From: Podaxis mareebaensis
Taxonomy: Eukaryota > Basidiomycota > Agaricomycetes > Agaricales > Agaricaceae
DNA length: 64,000 nucleotides
Reading direction: 5' to 3'
NCBI GenBank assembly: GCA_018524725.1
Contig: JAEUWP010000207.1
Location: forward strand, 310,001 to 374,000
The notes below the pieces were generated by a model. It was given only the letters and a program-made list of their open reading frames with translations. It was not told the DNA's origin and did not search any database. The position numbers and the translations under genes were made by a program. Each line of letters starts with the position of its first letter. The first letter of the stretch is position 1. Positions 47,270 through 60,450 of this stretch are shown piece after piece.

Positions 47270-47944
47270 TCATGACCTTGGCTTCTCCTGCAAATTGGAG
47301 ATTATAGTCAGTCGAGTGTATGAAATTAAGGATATCGTCATTCCGCACCTTCTTCTCTTTCCATAGAGCGAGAAGACCAACACCAGACACCTTCACGACC
47401 TTGAAGCGTACTCCAGGAATATCACCCTTGGCCTTACCACTACGACCGAAACCAGAGATAAGGACTTCGTCGTTCTCGTCCACGAAGTTTAAGCAACCAT
47501 CATTCTTTCTTAAGGGTTAGTTTTTCGGAACCACGTCCAGGTGAACGCGCCACATACGGGAACGAAAGCAGTGACTTTCTTTCCGTTCTTGATGAGCTGC
47601 ACACGTACGCATTTGCGGATGGCAGAGTTGGGTTGTTTGGCTTCGACGCCGACCTTCTCAAGGACGATGCCCTTTGCGTGGGAGGAGCCTCCAGTGGGCG
47701 ATGTTTTGTAGACGTTACCGAGGGCACGTTTTTTGTAAGCTTTATCGGCCTAGAGATCGGAGAAGCGGGGCTGGATGGTAAGGAATTAATCAATTGAGAT
47801 AACCCTAGAGGTCATACCCAACGGTTCTCGCGGCGGGAGGTGCGGAGCTTGCGGGCGGCTTGAAGTCCACGGGGTTTATTGGCTGGAGAAAATGTCGTCA
47901 ACAGGGAGCGGACGGAGGGCAGCTGGAGGGGACGTACAGCCCAT
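47270..47944 (-). CDS. RPS23: 40S ribosomal protein S23 (uS12)
   Basis: uS12 lines the ribosomal decoding centre. Five exons (47944-47938, 47882-47818, 47749-47558, 47504-47349, 47287-47270) give 145 aa, the same length as yeast Rps23. The first exon is only 7 nt (ATGGGCT), encoding MG plus one base. The decoding-centre loop KQPNSAIRK is intact and contains the proline hydroxylated in other eukaryotes. The C-terminus is KEKKEKPRS. A plain ORF scan misses both ends. The gene is head to head with the mitochondrial TyrRS gene, 565 bp apart. Confidence 0.95.
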
Positions 47945-48509
47945 TCTTGCAGTGGATGTTGGGTGGGATGCTCGAGGATGCTGGTCAGTCACTCTCCCAA
48001 AACCTTATTTACAAAAACTATAATAGTTCTTGCCCTCGGCAATCTCCGCGTACTACCCCCGGTCGGTCACGTGCCAGACCTTGGTCTCTCAATCACCTCC
48101 TCTGGGAACCAATAAGCATGCTATCTGCTATAACGCGGGCAATGCGAGCTACAAACAGGTGTATCAGCTGTCCGGATAACTTGACACAGGTTAAAATAGA
48201 ATCCCTGACACATTCATTTATATGTATATCTACCGTGCCTGCCAGCCAGACCGTCTCTCTCAATCTAGAACAGGTTCTCTGCCCGCCTGGGCTCCCGTTG
48301 CTGGACTCGTGGTACCTGGGGCGAGGCGGTATCGTGGCATCTGCCCTTCATAGAACCGAGCATTCGTTCCCTATGTGGTTCTGAGTACGTTATTCAAGCG
48401 GTGAGGTTGGGTCAATTCTGCTCGGTGCTCAGGGGTCCGGCGGAAGTTACGGACTGATGGGGTTCGAAGCGGAACGTGACTTCAATTTTTGGTCGTGTCT
48501 GTCAACGTG
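47945..48509. promoter_or_regulatory. Divergent intergenic region RPS23 / MSY1
   Basis: The region holds two promoters. I see no obvious TATA box near either start, and no supportable gene in the open plus frame 47860-48384. Confidence 0.4.
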
Positions 48510-50425
48510 ATGTTTTCCTCCTCTGCTCAACGCCTCAGTCGCACCTACTTCCGGCCTGCACAATGTCATAAGCTAGTCAAGTACCGTCTGTTCCACGACG
48601 TCTCTCTCCTTGACGATCTCGCGTACCGAGGGTTTATTCAGGATGTCACAAGGTGCTTCGTCCTGTAGAACAATGAACGCTCCAGCTCAAACAGGATCAT
48701 TAGACCAGAAGCGTTGAGGCAAGCTCTACAATCCGCGCCTCAGGCTGTATACACGGGGGTTGATCCCACTGCATCTTCCTTGCATATTGGCCATCTGCTT
48801 CCATTCATGACTTTACTACATTTCCAAATTCGGGGACATCAGATTATTCCGTTGGTACGTCTCGTATATACTCTCGACAGCCCTTTGTTCAGCCTTGTAT
48901 TAGATAGGTGGGGCAACAGGAAGAGTGGGGGATCCTTCTGGGCGACTAACGGAGCGCAAACCTGCGGATCTCAAGCAAGTCGAGGATAATGTTGTCAAGC
49001 TTACAGAGAGCATTCAATTCTTTTTCGGCCGTGCTCTTGAATACGCCAAGAGCCGGCTCCAAGAGTATGGCTCACCCGTGTCATCCATGCAAAATCCTGC
49101 TGTCCTCAACAACCTTGAATGGCACAAAAAGTTCACCATGCTGGACTTCTTGCAACACGTGGGCAAACATGTACGAGTAAACACCATGCTTAACCGAGAG
49201 AGGTACGCTATCACTAACTTTCCTCCCGTTATACTTCCTCATTTTCCCATCTAGCGTCCGAGCCCGGTTAGAATCTCTACAGGGTCTATCTTTCACCGAG
49301 TTTACCTATCAACTCCTTCAAGCCTATGATTTCTATTACCTTCACAAACACCACAATTGCAGCATCCAAGTCGGCGGATCCGACCAGTGGGGCAACATTC
49401 TCGCTGGCCTCGAACTCATCGGGCGTTACGAAGCACAATCCAGCACGACTGCGACAGAGCCTTCCGCATATGGTCTCACCACTCCCCTACTAACCACCTC
49501 TACCGGCGAGAAATTTGGCAAGAGCGCTGGAAATGCTGTCTGGTTGGATCCCAAACTCACTAGCATCTTTGACTTCTATCAGGTATGCCATACAGTTTCG
49601 AGCGCAGATCCTCATCTCAATTCTTGCCTTTATCTTCGCCTCTTCACCTCTTTCCACATGACTGTACGGACTAATGGCATTACCGTACACAGTATTTCTT
49701 GAAGGTCACGGACGAAGATGTTGAAAGGTATTTGAAACTCTTCACGCTCCTTCCAAGGCCCACCATCAATCAAATTATCCAAATTCATCAAGTGGGTCAC
49801 AAACATTCATGAGCACGCGGACAACAAAACTGACTGACATTTCCCCAAAGCTCGCCCCTGAAAAGCGCATCGCCCAAAGACGGTTAGCCGCGGAAGTCAC
49901 TGAGCTGGTGCACAAACGTATGTTCTGTCTTGTTCTAATCGATCGGACCCGGATCTCACTATCCCGCCTTGTTCACTCTCGTCGCATTGTTTTCATTATC
50001 TCCATATTTCGCTTCCGCAGGCGATGGGGTAGTCCGCGCGGAAACCCTTACAAAGATGTTTTTCGAGTCCGATCATGAGGGTCTCCAAGCTGAGCATGTC
50101 AAGTCCGCTTTGGAAGGTGATCCGCGCCTCGTCTTGTTGGATTCCCAAGAAATCCAGGGAACCCCAGTAGCCAAGCTTGCCGCGAAGTACGGGCTTGTGG
50201 CTTCAAATTGTGTGTCCCTTTCCCCCGTCGTTTCGCCGCCAAAGCAAGATCTCACTTTATCTTCCAGCTGCCGCAAAGAATCTGATTGCAGCCCGTGGAC
50301 TTTACCTCAACAGCCAGGTTGTTCCGGAAGCCCAGTATATCATCCCACCTTCAAGCCTTATCGACAACAGGGTCGCAATTCTTCGAGCAGGAAAAGGAAA
50401 TTTATTAGTGTTGGTGGCGAATTAG
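48510..50425 (+). CDS. MSY1: Tyrosyl-tRNA synthetase, mitochondrial
   Basis: This enzyme charges mitochondrial tRNA-Tyr. Eight exons (48510-48652, 48704-48854, 48904-49202, 49255-49582, 49693-49791, 49851-49917, 50021-50209, 50268-50425) give 477 aa. A basic N-terminus fits a mitochondrial presequence. The class I HIGH motif is HIGH at 75-78, in TASSLHIGHLLPF. IGGATGRVGDPSGR follows across the exon 2/3 junction. The tRNA-Tyr acceptor and tyrosine pocket segment VGGSDQWGN is present. The KMSKS equivalent is KFGKS at 284-288. The bacterial-type organisation and a C-terminal S4-like segment support the organellar enzyme rather than the cytosolic one. Convergent with the TM9 gene, 95 bp. Confidence 0.93.
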
Positions 50426-50520
50426 AATGTGGCAAACAAAGATCCCCATCCAACGATCACGAGATGCCCAGCCATTTAGTGCCACCGAGTATCTACGCGT
50501 TATCCTACACCTTGGCATAA

Positions 50521-53348
50521 TTAATCGATGCGGATAGCACTATAGAGTCGGCGCACGGCCCAATATGATGCAAGGAATCCAATGGTGCCCGTCACAAGGA
50601 AATCCATGAGAGCGAGGACAAAGAGGTAACCCAAGTAGAGCAGAACGCTGGGGAGTGAGTCCAGCGACAGTCTAGAAGCCCAATAGAACAAGCCGTATGC
50701 AAGTAACCAAAACGCGCTCCCTCCACCAGTCACGAATGCGCGCCAGTGCCATCTGGACCCGGTGAGCGTGTAGTTAGCAATGGAAGTATATTGCCGAACG
50801 GCACTAACTACGCACCTGTACTCCTCTGCGCAAAGGCAGAAATACGTGAATAAAATTGTGACGGTGGCTGTCGTCAGTGCGACCACACCAGCGGTTAAAG
50901 CGAGGAAACCGAATGCATAGTATGCCCGTGAGGCGAAAAGGCTTGAGAGGACGAAATACAATTCGACGAAGGCGGCGCCTATTAATCGGACAGTTCAAGT
51001 CAACGCCAGGGATTACGAAAAGATTTATGGCAAACACGCACCAAATGGTAAAATGCCACTCAAGATAGCAGCCACCTGTTCGTACGTTCTTGTTAGGGAA
51101 CGCCATTACCATACTTGTACCGTGCTTACCCAAGGTCTGAGATACTTTGGACCCGGTGGAATCTGACGAGGGATGGGGTTAACGCGAACCGGATGGCTGA
51201 CGGGCTTGGGGACATATTAACGTCATGATGTTTGGTGAGACCATTAAGAAGTGCATACCCCGTGTTTGGATCCGTAGTAAGCTCCGATGGCAGAAAGAGG
51301 CGCAGAGATTCCAAACCAGAGTAGAATAATGAGAAGCATTGTTCCTGCAGGCTGTCAGAGGGAGATCCAGCCAAAAGGATATGGCTGCGCACCGAATGGA
51401 ACGGCTCCCGAAGACCCAGCAATAATGAGGAAGAAGTTCAAAATGAAGATGATAATGAAGATGCCACTGAGATGCGACCAAAAGTTGACATTTTGAGTTA
51501 GCAGAGCCCGGCATATTTCAACGTCCAGGAGACTTACGTCGGGAACACGGTTGCCGTCAGGAACGCATTCTTCCTCCTGTCTGCACCTCCCAGTGATGCA
51601 TACACCCTACTGGAAATGTAACCTCCGATACTAATAATCCGGACTATCAGCTAAGCATTCACAATCAAGGTTCTTCTGGACTAACCATCCAAAGAATGAC
51701 CAGCACACCATCATCACAGTTGCAAGCGAACCGCGGTTAGACGGCGACAGGAAACCCAAAAGAGCGAAAACTGACAAAGATGTCAATTTAGTCTTCACCT
51801 CGGTTGTGGGATGGCTGAAAGTTTACCAAGGGTGATGCCAACCATTGCAATGAGTTGCGCTCCGTTTCCAGCCATAATGGACAAGAGCATCGGGTTTCGA
51901 GGAGTTCGGAAAACTTCTCCATGGACAAGTTTCCAACCCCAATCCTCCTGCACATCTTCCTAGACGGTGGTCAACGTGTAATTCGATGATTGAAGGAGAG
52001 AGGATTCATACGCTGAGATCGATGGCATTGTACCTAGAAATCTGCAACGGGAAATGGGTAAGAATAACAGAGAACATGACAACCAAAAACTCACGTCGCG
52101 TGATACACTGCGTAGGAGGATCATTCCAACCATGACACAAAGGAATACTACGATAATTAGCGAGTTGATAAGACTGAACCAATGGATTCTAGGATCGAAG
52201 ATGTGTAAGTAGTTGTCCCAGCGTGTAGCCTAGAAAACATAGCCAAGTCAGAAGGACTGGGACCAAGGACACAACATAAATATACCCATGGTGTGTCGGA
52301 TTCCTTTAATCCATTGGTCAGGCGAAGGCAGTCAGGCAAAAAACTCGACTACTCACATTCCAAGTTACTCGATAAGTGTACCGGACTGTTTGGGTTCGGT
52401 CCTCACTGAGGATCAGTGGTTCAGCATTTTCATAATCACAGTTTGCTTCAGCCGTCTGCGGACCACCAATGCTAATCAAAACATTAGCTTTCTGTTTACA
52501 GAATGCTGAATGAATCTTACCTTGAAGGCCACACAAGGACGCCGACAACACGGTAAGTGTCTGGCGCCGGTTTGTGATATCTGTAGCACTTGAGTCTTCT
52601 AAGTGTAGACAGAATTTGGGTAATCACACCTCAGGACAATGTCATAGTAGTTATTGAGTGCTGGACGACTCTGGTATTGGCCATCGTTGTTTCCCAGGTT
52701 GAAACCCATATCAAAAAAGAGGTCTTCAGTCCGAACATCTACCTTCATCTCCGCAGCCGGAAGACCGTCCACAAGCCAGTTGAGGGCGTAGTCCTCCCTA
52801 ATTCTGTCGTTGATAAATTTCGCTTGTTCACCAGTCACTTCGGAGACACAAAGTGTTTTGCATACTCCATTGTCCTTCAGCATTTTGATCTGATGGAACG
52901 TGAACAACTCTCCCAAGGTAGATGAGGTCGGAGGCTACATACGTCGTATGCTGAGTTGAACAGACGGTCACCGAACAAGATGGAACCCAATGACTCTGGC
53001 TGCGCTTTCGGACCACCCTCCGGTTCGCAGAAGTTAAACTTGGGGTTGTAATAGTCATCTATTTCCCGAGGCAGGTTAGGACAAATGTCCCTAATTGAGC
53101 AATTCAATGTTCACGCACAGTTAATGAGAGATTTCTACAATGGAAATTAGTGAGTTCCTTTGAACGATAATGGCACCTCTTACGAGTTTTGGATCATCAC
53201 TCTCAGTAAGCATAGGGGTTAGGGCATTCACGAGAACATCGACCGGGTCGCCCTCATGGTAATTGGTAGGAGCAGCACCAGGCAGATAAAAGGTGGAAAC
53301 GAAGGGTAAGGCCGAAGCGACAAGAACCGACAGAGCTAGAGCACGCAT
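50521..53348 (-). CDS. TM9 superfamily (nonaspanin/EMP70) membrane protein
   Basis: TM9SF proteins are Golgi/endosomal nine-span proteins with a large lumenal N-terminal domain. Eighteen exons (53348-53184, 53134-53119, 53058-52943, 52889-52630, 52580-52521, 52471-52357, 52303-52286, 52229-52095, 52041-52012, 51959-51827, 51770-51686, 51630-51538, 51466-51393, 51344-51259, 51204-51130, 51075-51042, 50978-50816, 50752-50521) give 629 aa. A signal peptide is followed by YYNPKFNFCEP. EDWGWKLVHGEVFR and PRQIPPGPKYLRPW are diagnostic, and the final helices are typical. Exons 2 and 7 are 16 and 18 nt. This is the most intron-dense gene here. Confidence 0.92.
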
Positions 53349-53805
53349 GACTCTTAGCTGTGAAGACCGGGGCGGTTGTCTGAGCCAATGAAAGAGCGGA
53401 CGTCGAGTATGGTGAGGACGAGGTCGATTATACGCGCTTCTTTGACGTGTACCGTCACTTTGTGTGACCTCCGGAAATATTGAATATTGACATAAGTCTT
53501 GATGAGGAACGGGATCACGCCTCCTCCTGCACAGAAATTACAGCTGTATTTCGAGCACATTCCGAACAACCGCGCATAGTATTGTAATCCAATGCTTTCG
53601 CTCTTTTGCTCACTCGTCAATCGTACAACCTCGTTCAGCATGCCTTGTTTGGCAGCGCCTTGCCAATCCAAACAACGGTGAGATCATTTTCGCAAATTAC
53701 TGATTCAATGCCAAATTTGGCCCACCTCAGTCGTATCGTTGAAGTTTGTGAAGCACCTTTATCTCTTGTTACACCCTGGCTTTTCGTCATCTTCGAAAAA
53801 TTTCG
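53349..53805. promoter_or_regulatory. Divergent intergenic region TM9 gene / tRNA-guanine transglycosylase
   Basis: This 457-bp head-to-head spacer has open frames at 53606-53863 (plus) and 53671-53354 (minus) that are not in frame with either gene and look incidental. Confidence 0.4.
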
Positions 53806-55679
53806 ATGCAATTCGAGGTTATTGCTAAATGTACAACGACCAGGGCGCGTGTTTCGCGCATGACGCTTGCTCGTGAGTCCACGTCTCTGTCGAAATGCTC
53901 CTAGTAATGCTCGAGTTTATTTATATGCGACATTGCTAGACGGCGTTACAATGCTACCAACGTTCATGCCTGTAGCTACACAAGCGGCGATTAAAGGTCT
54001 TACACCAGAGCAAGTCGAATCCCTGGGTGTGACTTTAATTCTGAATAACACGTACCACCTAAACCTTCGGCCGGGGTTAAAAGTACTAAATGAGATCGGG
54101 GGTGCCCACAAATTTCAAGGATGGGAACGCAACCTTTTGACGGTGGGTGTCCCTGTCACTTCCCCCATACTATACCATGTTTGTGGCTCATCGCCTTGAC
54201 AGGATAGCGGCGGTTTTCAGCTTGTCTCCTTGAGCAAGTTCACCACCATTACGGAAGAAGGAGCACTATTCGCTAGCCCTTTTACCGGAGAACCAACAAT
54301 GCTCACTGTAAGCAATATAGCCCCAGCCCAAGCGATAATAATCATATCTTCCCGAAGCCAGAAGAAAGCATATCTATTCAGCATTGTATAGGTGCTGACA
54401 TTATCATGCAACTTGATGACGTAGGTTAGTTCTTGTAGCTCATTCGTTCATGTGTGGGCTTATTAGGGTCAGTGTCAAGTTTGACCACCGGACCCCGTGT
54501 TGAAGAAGCCATGGAGCGATCAGTACGCTGGCTCGATCGATGTATCGCCCACCACGAAAAATCCGGGAAGAAAGACCGGCAAAACCTGTTCGCGATTGTC
54601 CAAGGCGGTCTTGATCCTAGGCTAAGGGATCGTTGTCTTGACGCGATGATACAACGCAAAGATGATGTCGCCGGTTATGCCATTGGAGGCCTCAGTGGAG
54701 GCGAAGAGAAAGGTGAATCTTTGGCAGAAAATCCGAAACAAATATGGAAGGCTAAACTCCGATCTTAGATACTTTTTGGAGGATGTGGGTTCACATATCA
54801 TGAGCTGACGTCCGACGACGACTGAATCCAACTTAGTATCAAGCAGTGTGCAGACAAATTACCCGAAGATCGTGGGTCTTCATTAATGAATGGCCTCATC
54901 AATTCTGACTAGTCTGTCAGGGCCGCGGTATTCAATGGGCATAGGATTTGCAGAAGGTTCGTCCAGGATTCCCCTCATAAACCCAATCAAGAACCAATCC
55001 CGCTGTAGATCTGCTCGTATGCGTAGCCCTTGGAGTTGATATGGTACGTCTCTCAACTCTTATTTACATAAAACTTCGCGCATTCAGACCAAAATCCGTT
55101 TTGAAGGCCGATTGCGTTTTTCCGACGCGAACAGCACGCTTTGGCGTCGCCTTGACGCACAGAGGCCCATTGAATCTCAGTAAATTCCATCTGTCGCCCG
55201 CTTTCGGTCAGCTGTTCATCATATACTGCACAGAACTAAGCAAACACGCCAGAGACTTCTCTCCGATTGATGAGAATTGCCCTTGTCCAACGTGTGCAGG
55301 GCGGACATCCAGGGCCATTTTACACCATACCATAACGCACGAAACCTCGGCCGCTCATGGTACGTCAACCACTACGCTTGATGACCGGAACGTGCCCTTA
55401 ATTTGTACAAATCCCATTCGATTTACACGTCCTACAGCAATCACCTTGCACAATATCACTTTCCAAGCGCAAGTCATGGGGCGAGCGAGAGCAGCCATCA
55501 TCGCGGGTACGTTCCCCGACTATCTGCGCGCATTCTTCGCCGAATACTTTGGCGACTCTGGGTATCCCGAATGGTGTGTGAATGCTTTGCGAAGCGTTGG
55601 AGTTGACCTACTGGAAGGCAAGGATATCAAACTAATCCCGGGCAGTGGTGCTAAATGGGAATATTCGGATGCCTCATGA
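53806..55679 (+). CDS. QTRT1: Queuine tRNA-ribosyltransferase catalytic subunit (TGT/QTRT1)
   Basis: TGT exchanges guanine for queuine at position 34 of tRNAs with GUN anticodons. Twelve exons (53806-53872, 53940-54142, 54203-54307, 54358-54424, 54473-54712, 54769-54784, 54837-54871, 54921-54956, 55009-55043, 55107-55179, 55234-55359, 55438-55679) give 414 aa. [23 protein letters not shown] and Asp91 (DSGGFQ) mark the barrel. The nucleophile is Asp270 in [16 protein letters not shown]. The zinc site is C308, C310, C313 (CPCPTC) and H339. Several exons are only 16-36 nt. Eukaryotes take up queuine rather than make it, so activity would depend on salvage (known biology). Confidence 0.93.
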
Positions 55680-55748
55680 AGCGATTTATATCCATATTCG
55701 CGCCATAAACAGAAAGTCTTTCTACACTGTAACCCGATGATAGCATTA

Positions 55749-58700
55749 TCATTTTCGATTTTTCCTGCTAGGGCGAGCATTCTTTGCCTTCCTTTTCTCA
55801 ATAATCTTTCTCTGTTTTCTGATTTGGTCGGATGTCTTGAGCTCTGACTTGACCCTGGCAAATGATTTGCCACCATAACGAGTGGATTTTCCGGCTTTTT
55901 TACCCTTTGGTGGAGCAGAAGAGCCTGCCTCTTCTCCGCCGCCGCCACCCTCTTGCCTCTTCCGCAGTTGTCGCACCTTCCTCTCGTAGTTCTTCCCAAG
56001 TTTGTCAAGCGGCTTTGGTGCGGAGATTTTGTTGTGTCGATATTTGTGTCCACCCGGTCCAGTATTTTGCGACTTGGCCCTCTGGAGCTCAGCTTCGCCA
56101 ATCCTGGGCAAGTTGACCCTGCTTTTGGCCTTCCATTCTTCAAATCGGCCACTACGATAACTCGCCGGGAGTCGGACGCCGTTCTCGGTCTTTACGAGTT
56201 TGACGTTGTCTGCACCAACACCATCGCCCTTGACAAACTTCTTTTTCTTCTTGTCCCAGTTGAGCTGGCGTTTCTTTTTCTCCTGCAGAGTTTCGTCCCC
56301 TGCAAGGTCGAATGCAACACCTTGGGCTTGTTGAGCGAATGACGAAGCACCATCTGTGAGAGAATATCTAATCGGTGTCAGCCACTGAGGTGCTCTATGG
56401 TGCTGGAGGTTTCATACCCTTTCTCCGTCGAAGCATCCTTCTGGTAATGAGACATATAAAATTCCTCGTCTCGGAAGTTGTGCTTCTTTTCCGTTTTGAA
56501 GACGGCCTGGAAAGCGGTTTAGATATCGTAACTAGCGCGTGTATCCAAGCTTACCGCAATGTCCTCCTCATCCGCCATCTCTAACTCATTGCCCGACTCC
56601 ATACCCTCATCTTCGCCCTCCGCAGCGATATCGGGCACATTAACCGCCTTCGAAGCTGACTTTTGCAATGCTTTCCTCCTCTCCCTCATCAACGTAGCAT
56701 TTGCCGAACCCGCCTTATTCCCAACCTCAAACACGGTCTCGGAAGGCGTGAAGGCGTTCACAGCCTTCAACAATGCCTTCCTCGCCTCCTCCATCTTCCT
56801 TCTCTGAACCGCATCCGAGCCTCTGAGCAACACTGGGTGCACACCAGTGTCTGAGCCAGCTAATTGCCACTTTGGATCCTTTGACATCTCCTTGGCGCGT
56901 TTGTAGCTCTGCAGACTGGCTTTGCCTTTACTGCGCTCGTACATCGTGTGGCCACGCTTCATGACTTCGCGTAGACTCGGTAGGGAGTGGTTCACATCGT
57001 CTAGAGATTTGAGGTATTCCATGTCTTCGTCGATCTTTTCGCGCTCGAAAGTGCCGAGGACGAGGGATTGGGTATATACTTGGTCACTGTCGTGGGAGAC
57101 AGTACTCGTCAACGGCCTCGCAAGGAACAGCTGCAAATCCAACAGGTATGGGAGTTCCGTGTGAGTAACAAAAGACCATGCCCAGCCTTGTCGTCCTGCT
57201 CGAGCCGTCCGGCCAACACGATGAACGAAAACCCTTGCCCCATGCGGAAAGTCGTAGTTTACGACGTTTTCAAGGACCGGAATATCGATACCACGGGCAG
57301 CGACATCCGTGACGACGAGGATACTCGTTGCCCCTTTCCGAAACCGGTCCATCTGGTATGTACGCGCGGTCTGGTCAAGGGAGCCATATATATGCGAGAC
57401 AGAGTATCCGATGGTGGTCAGGAGGGTCGTTAGGTACTCAACGTGGTGTTTTGTAGCAGTGAAGATGAGAGTTTGGTGTGGAGCCGTGATCTGTTCGGAG
57501 TACTTGGCCTTTCCCTTCTGCTTTTTGTCCTTGACCTCAGCATCTTCTGTGCCCTTGATCTCTGCCAGCGGAACCTTGATGACATCTCGTAGTAAGCTGA
57601 GCAGACAAGCTTCCTTTTCTGCCTTCTTAACAGAGAAGAATGCCATCTTGAGGTCGGAGCTGATTTTACTCTCTGCATCCAGACGCACGAGCTTGGGATC
57701 CTCAAGACCAGCTCTCGCGAATTCCACGAGAGATTTTGGAAGAGTGGCAGAGAAAAGGAGGGTCTGTCGGGACGAAGGAAGTCGGTGGATGATTTCCGTC
57801 AGCGCGGTTTCGAAACCCATTTCAAAGAGTCGGTCCGCTTCGTCGAAGACGACATATTGAACCGATTTCATGTCCAAATTCATCTCAACAATAAGATGAA
57901 GGAGACGGCCTGGCGTTGCAATTATCCTGAAGGAGGTATAACAATAAAGAAAACACCTGGAAAGAGACGATTTAGACTTACACGTCCGGGTTGTTCGTGA
58001 TCATCTCAAACTGTTCGTCCATGCCCTCACCACCGACAATCAAACCCCATCTCAGATTCTGGCCCTTCGAGTTCTCTCCTTCCTTATCACCAGCATGGTC
58101 CCCATTTCCAGAATGCCAACCCCTAGATAATTCCTTCCCGACCTTCAATATTTGCAAAGCGAGTTCACGCGTAGGCAAGAGAATCAGCGCTCGAGCACCG
58201 AATGTAGTGGAATGTCTTCCACCGAGGCGTTGCACCAAAGGGATCATGTAGGCCAGAGATTTACCAGACCCCGTTCGGGCCATCCCCACAAGATCTCGTG
58301 GAGGGTTGGCGAGTAACGCAGGAATAGTCAGGCGTTGGATGGGCGTTGGTATCCGGTACCCTTGCAATGTCAGAGACCTCAATAAAGATGGGTGAAGACC
58401 TGATGATTAAGCGTGAACATTCCCCCTCTCCTACAATGAGAGAGGCACACACCCATGCTCTGGAAACTCCCTCCACCGATTTCTCCCTTTGCCACTTTCT
58501 GCTTTCCTTTGATATTCTTTACAACCTGAGTCCCCTCCTTAATATCTCTTTTTGCGATAGATTCCTGAAGAAAGCGCGAGAACTCCTCTGGATCATCATC
58601 GTCCTCCAAATCGTTTGGCTGTTCAGCTATTTTACGTTTCTTGCCAGTCAGGGCAGAAGAGATGTCCACAGCATCGTCGGAGAGGTCGTGTGCTTGAGAG

Positions 58701-58759
58701 GAGGCAGATGCAGACTCTTCAGAGTCGCTTGCTTCGAATCTCGTACGTTTCCTGAGCAT
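55749..58759 (-). CDS. DBP10: DEAD-box ATP-dependent RNA helicase Dbp10
   Basis: Dbp10 acts in the nucleolus on 60S ribosome assembly. Exons 58759-58453, 58399-57982, 57926-56555, 56506-56418 and 56367-55749 give 934 aa. An acidic N-terminus precedes the helicase core: Q-motif region PTPIQR, motif I ARTGSGKS (143-150), PTREL, TPGR, DEAD (270-273), SAT, RGIDIP and HRVGRTARAGR. The Dbp10-specific C-terminal region follows (FRDEEFYMSHYQKD, then KKKKKFVKGDGVGADN). The protein ends with a Lys/Arg-rich tail. Convergent with TGT (69 bp). Confidence 0.95.
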
Positions 58760-58945
58760 CGTCCCGGAGAGAAGTGTAAAGGATCCTGCCCAGTTCAATC
58801 TGTACCACAATTATTGACTTGCGATCAAAAAATATGATGTGTGACGCCAGCGGTCACAGTGGTACCATAACCCGGCGATATAACTACATGGTACACCATT
58901 ATACTGGATGTGATAGTATCTGCGGGCGGAATGGGTACACGACAA

Positions 58946-60060
58946 TCATGCCCTTCTAGTTCCCCGGGTAGTACCTGGAGGTGTTGCTCTAGCGGTACTA
59001 GTTGAACCAGTAGGCCTCCGAGTCGGTAATCCACTACTTGACGCCCGTGTTCTGCTCGATGAATCGGAAGCAGCTACAGAGAAAATCTTAGTTTGAAAAT
59101 CAAAGGAAATGTTATGTGGAATCGGCGCACCTGACCTAGAAGTACCACTCGTGGTGATACTTCCCCTCGTAGTTCCACGTGTTGCAACACCTCTTCTTGT
59201 TATGCCTCTTGAACCTCCCCGGGCCGCTAGTCGTTCCCGTTTCTCTTGTTCAATGCGTTCTTGCTCTTCCCTCTCCCTTCGTTCTTGCTCTTCCCGCTCT
59301 ATCCTCTCCTTTTCTTTCAGCATGGCTAATCTCCGTTCCTCTTCTTCTCGACGCGCACGTTCAATAGCTTCTTGACGTTCACGTTCAAGTTGCTCCTCGT
59401 CCTGATACATGGTCGATAAACCAAGAATATAAAGATAAGGGAATGTAGTGACTGACTGCTTCAGCTCCTTGCCAGTCTTCATCGAATATCAGCCGGGCAA
59501 CATCTTCTGATCTATATAATATCTCAACATATTTGTTGAGCAAGGCATCTGTCTGTGCCAATTGCTTCGCTATTTTCTGTCACAGAAGCAGATGCACTTA
59601 ATAAACATTCATGTCATTAAAAGCCAACACGCACATCATTGACGCTCCCCGTAGCATCTAACGCCTCATTGAACGCAGCAAAAGAGGCATTCAGCTTCTT
59701 GAGTATAAAGATATCACTCTGCAACTTCTCTTCTCTGGCTTTTGCGTTCAGCCTCTTCGCAGCCTCCTCATCCACTTCTCCAGCCTCTTCATCTTCAGCA
59801 CCGGCAACGGGAGGATGATCACCATCGCCGAGTCCGCTCGTCTGGTGCGGCGGCGTTGTTGGTTCCGGTCCGGAAAGTAAGCTGAATGGCTTGCTCATAA
59901 TCCCGTCCCTGTCGTGTATGGACAAATCTGACAGCGACAGATCTTCATGTGCCAGTCCGGTATGTGATGAAGTAGACTCTGACGCCATCAGAGATGATTC
60001 GGAGAGTAACCGCGATCCGTCTGCTCTGAAAGTCAAGTCGGACTCATCTGGATTGAACAT
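58946..60060 (-). CDS. DUO1: DASH/Dam1 complex subunit Duo1
   Basis: Duo1 belongs to the DASH ring that couples kinetochores to microtubules, a fungal-specific complex. Exons 60060-59635, 59576-59457, 59401-59131 and 59073-58946 give 314 aa. A disordered N-terminus of about 110 residues is followed by the Duo1 domain: LKKLNASFAAFNEALDA and, after intron 1, QTDALLNKYVEILYRSEDV and LIFDEDWQGAEA. The second half is a long Glu/Arg coiled coil (EEQERREREEQERIEQEKRE) and an RG/TR-rich tail (GTTRGSITTSGTSR). The tail could contact microtubules (inference). Yeast Duo1 is about 250 residues. Confidence 0.9.
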
Positions 60061-60450
60061 TGCTAGCCGTGTGCCTTGTAACGGTTAGGAAGCAAAAAGA
60101 AGAGGGGGATACAGAAAGTGTGGTCGTGGTAGAAATCATTCTACAATATGTACAACGCGGTATTCTAATCTCATCCAGTCGCGTCTCAGCGATCATTTAG
60201 CGTCACAAGGTCCCAGAACAACAACACCAAAGCCAAAAGGAAAGACCACACAAGACTTTGTACCTCTCTATTCCGAGTCTTGGAAAACATGCAGGTAATA
60301 TACATACAATAAGAGAAAGGCAAAAGAGAACATAACGACAGCGTGAAGTGCTTTAGAAATATCAAGATATTTACAGTACGAATTCAGTACGAAGTGAGGA
60401 CAAACCGAACGTCAAGAACTTGGATACAAGGGAAGTGATTGCACGCATTT
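60061..60450. other. Spacer between DUO1 and the Ser-rich protein gene
   Basis: This 390-bp spacer, with both genes on the minus strand, holds the DUO1 promoter. No gene or repeat is recognised. Confidence 0.4.
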
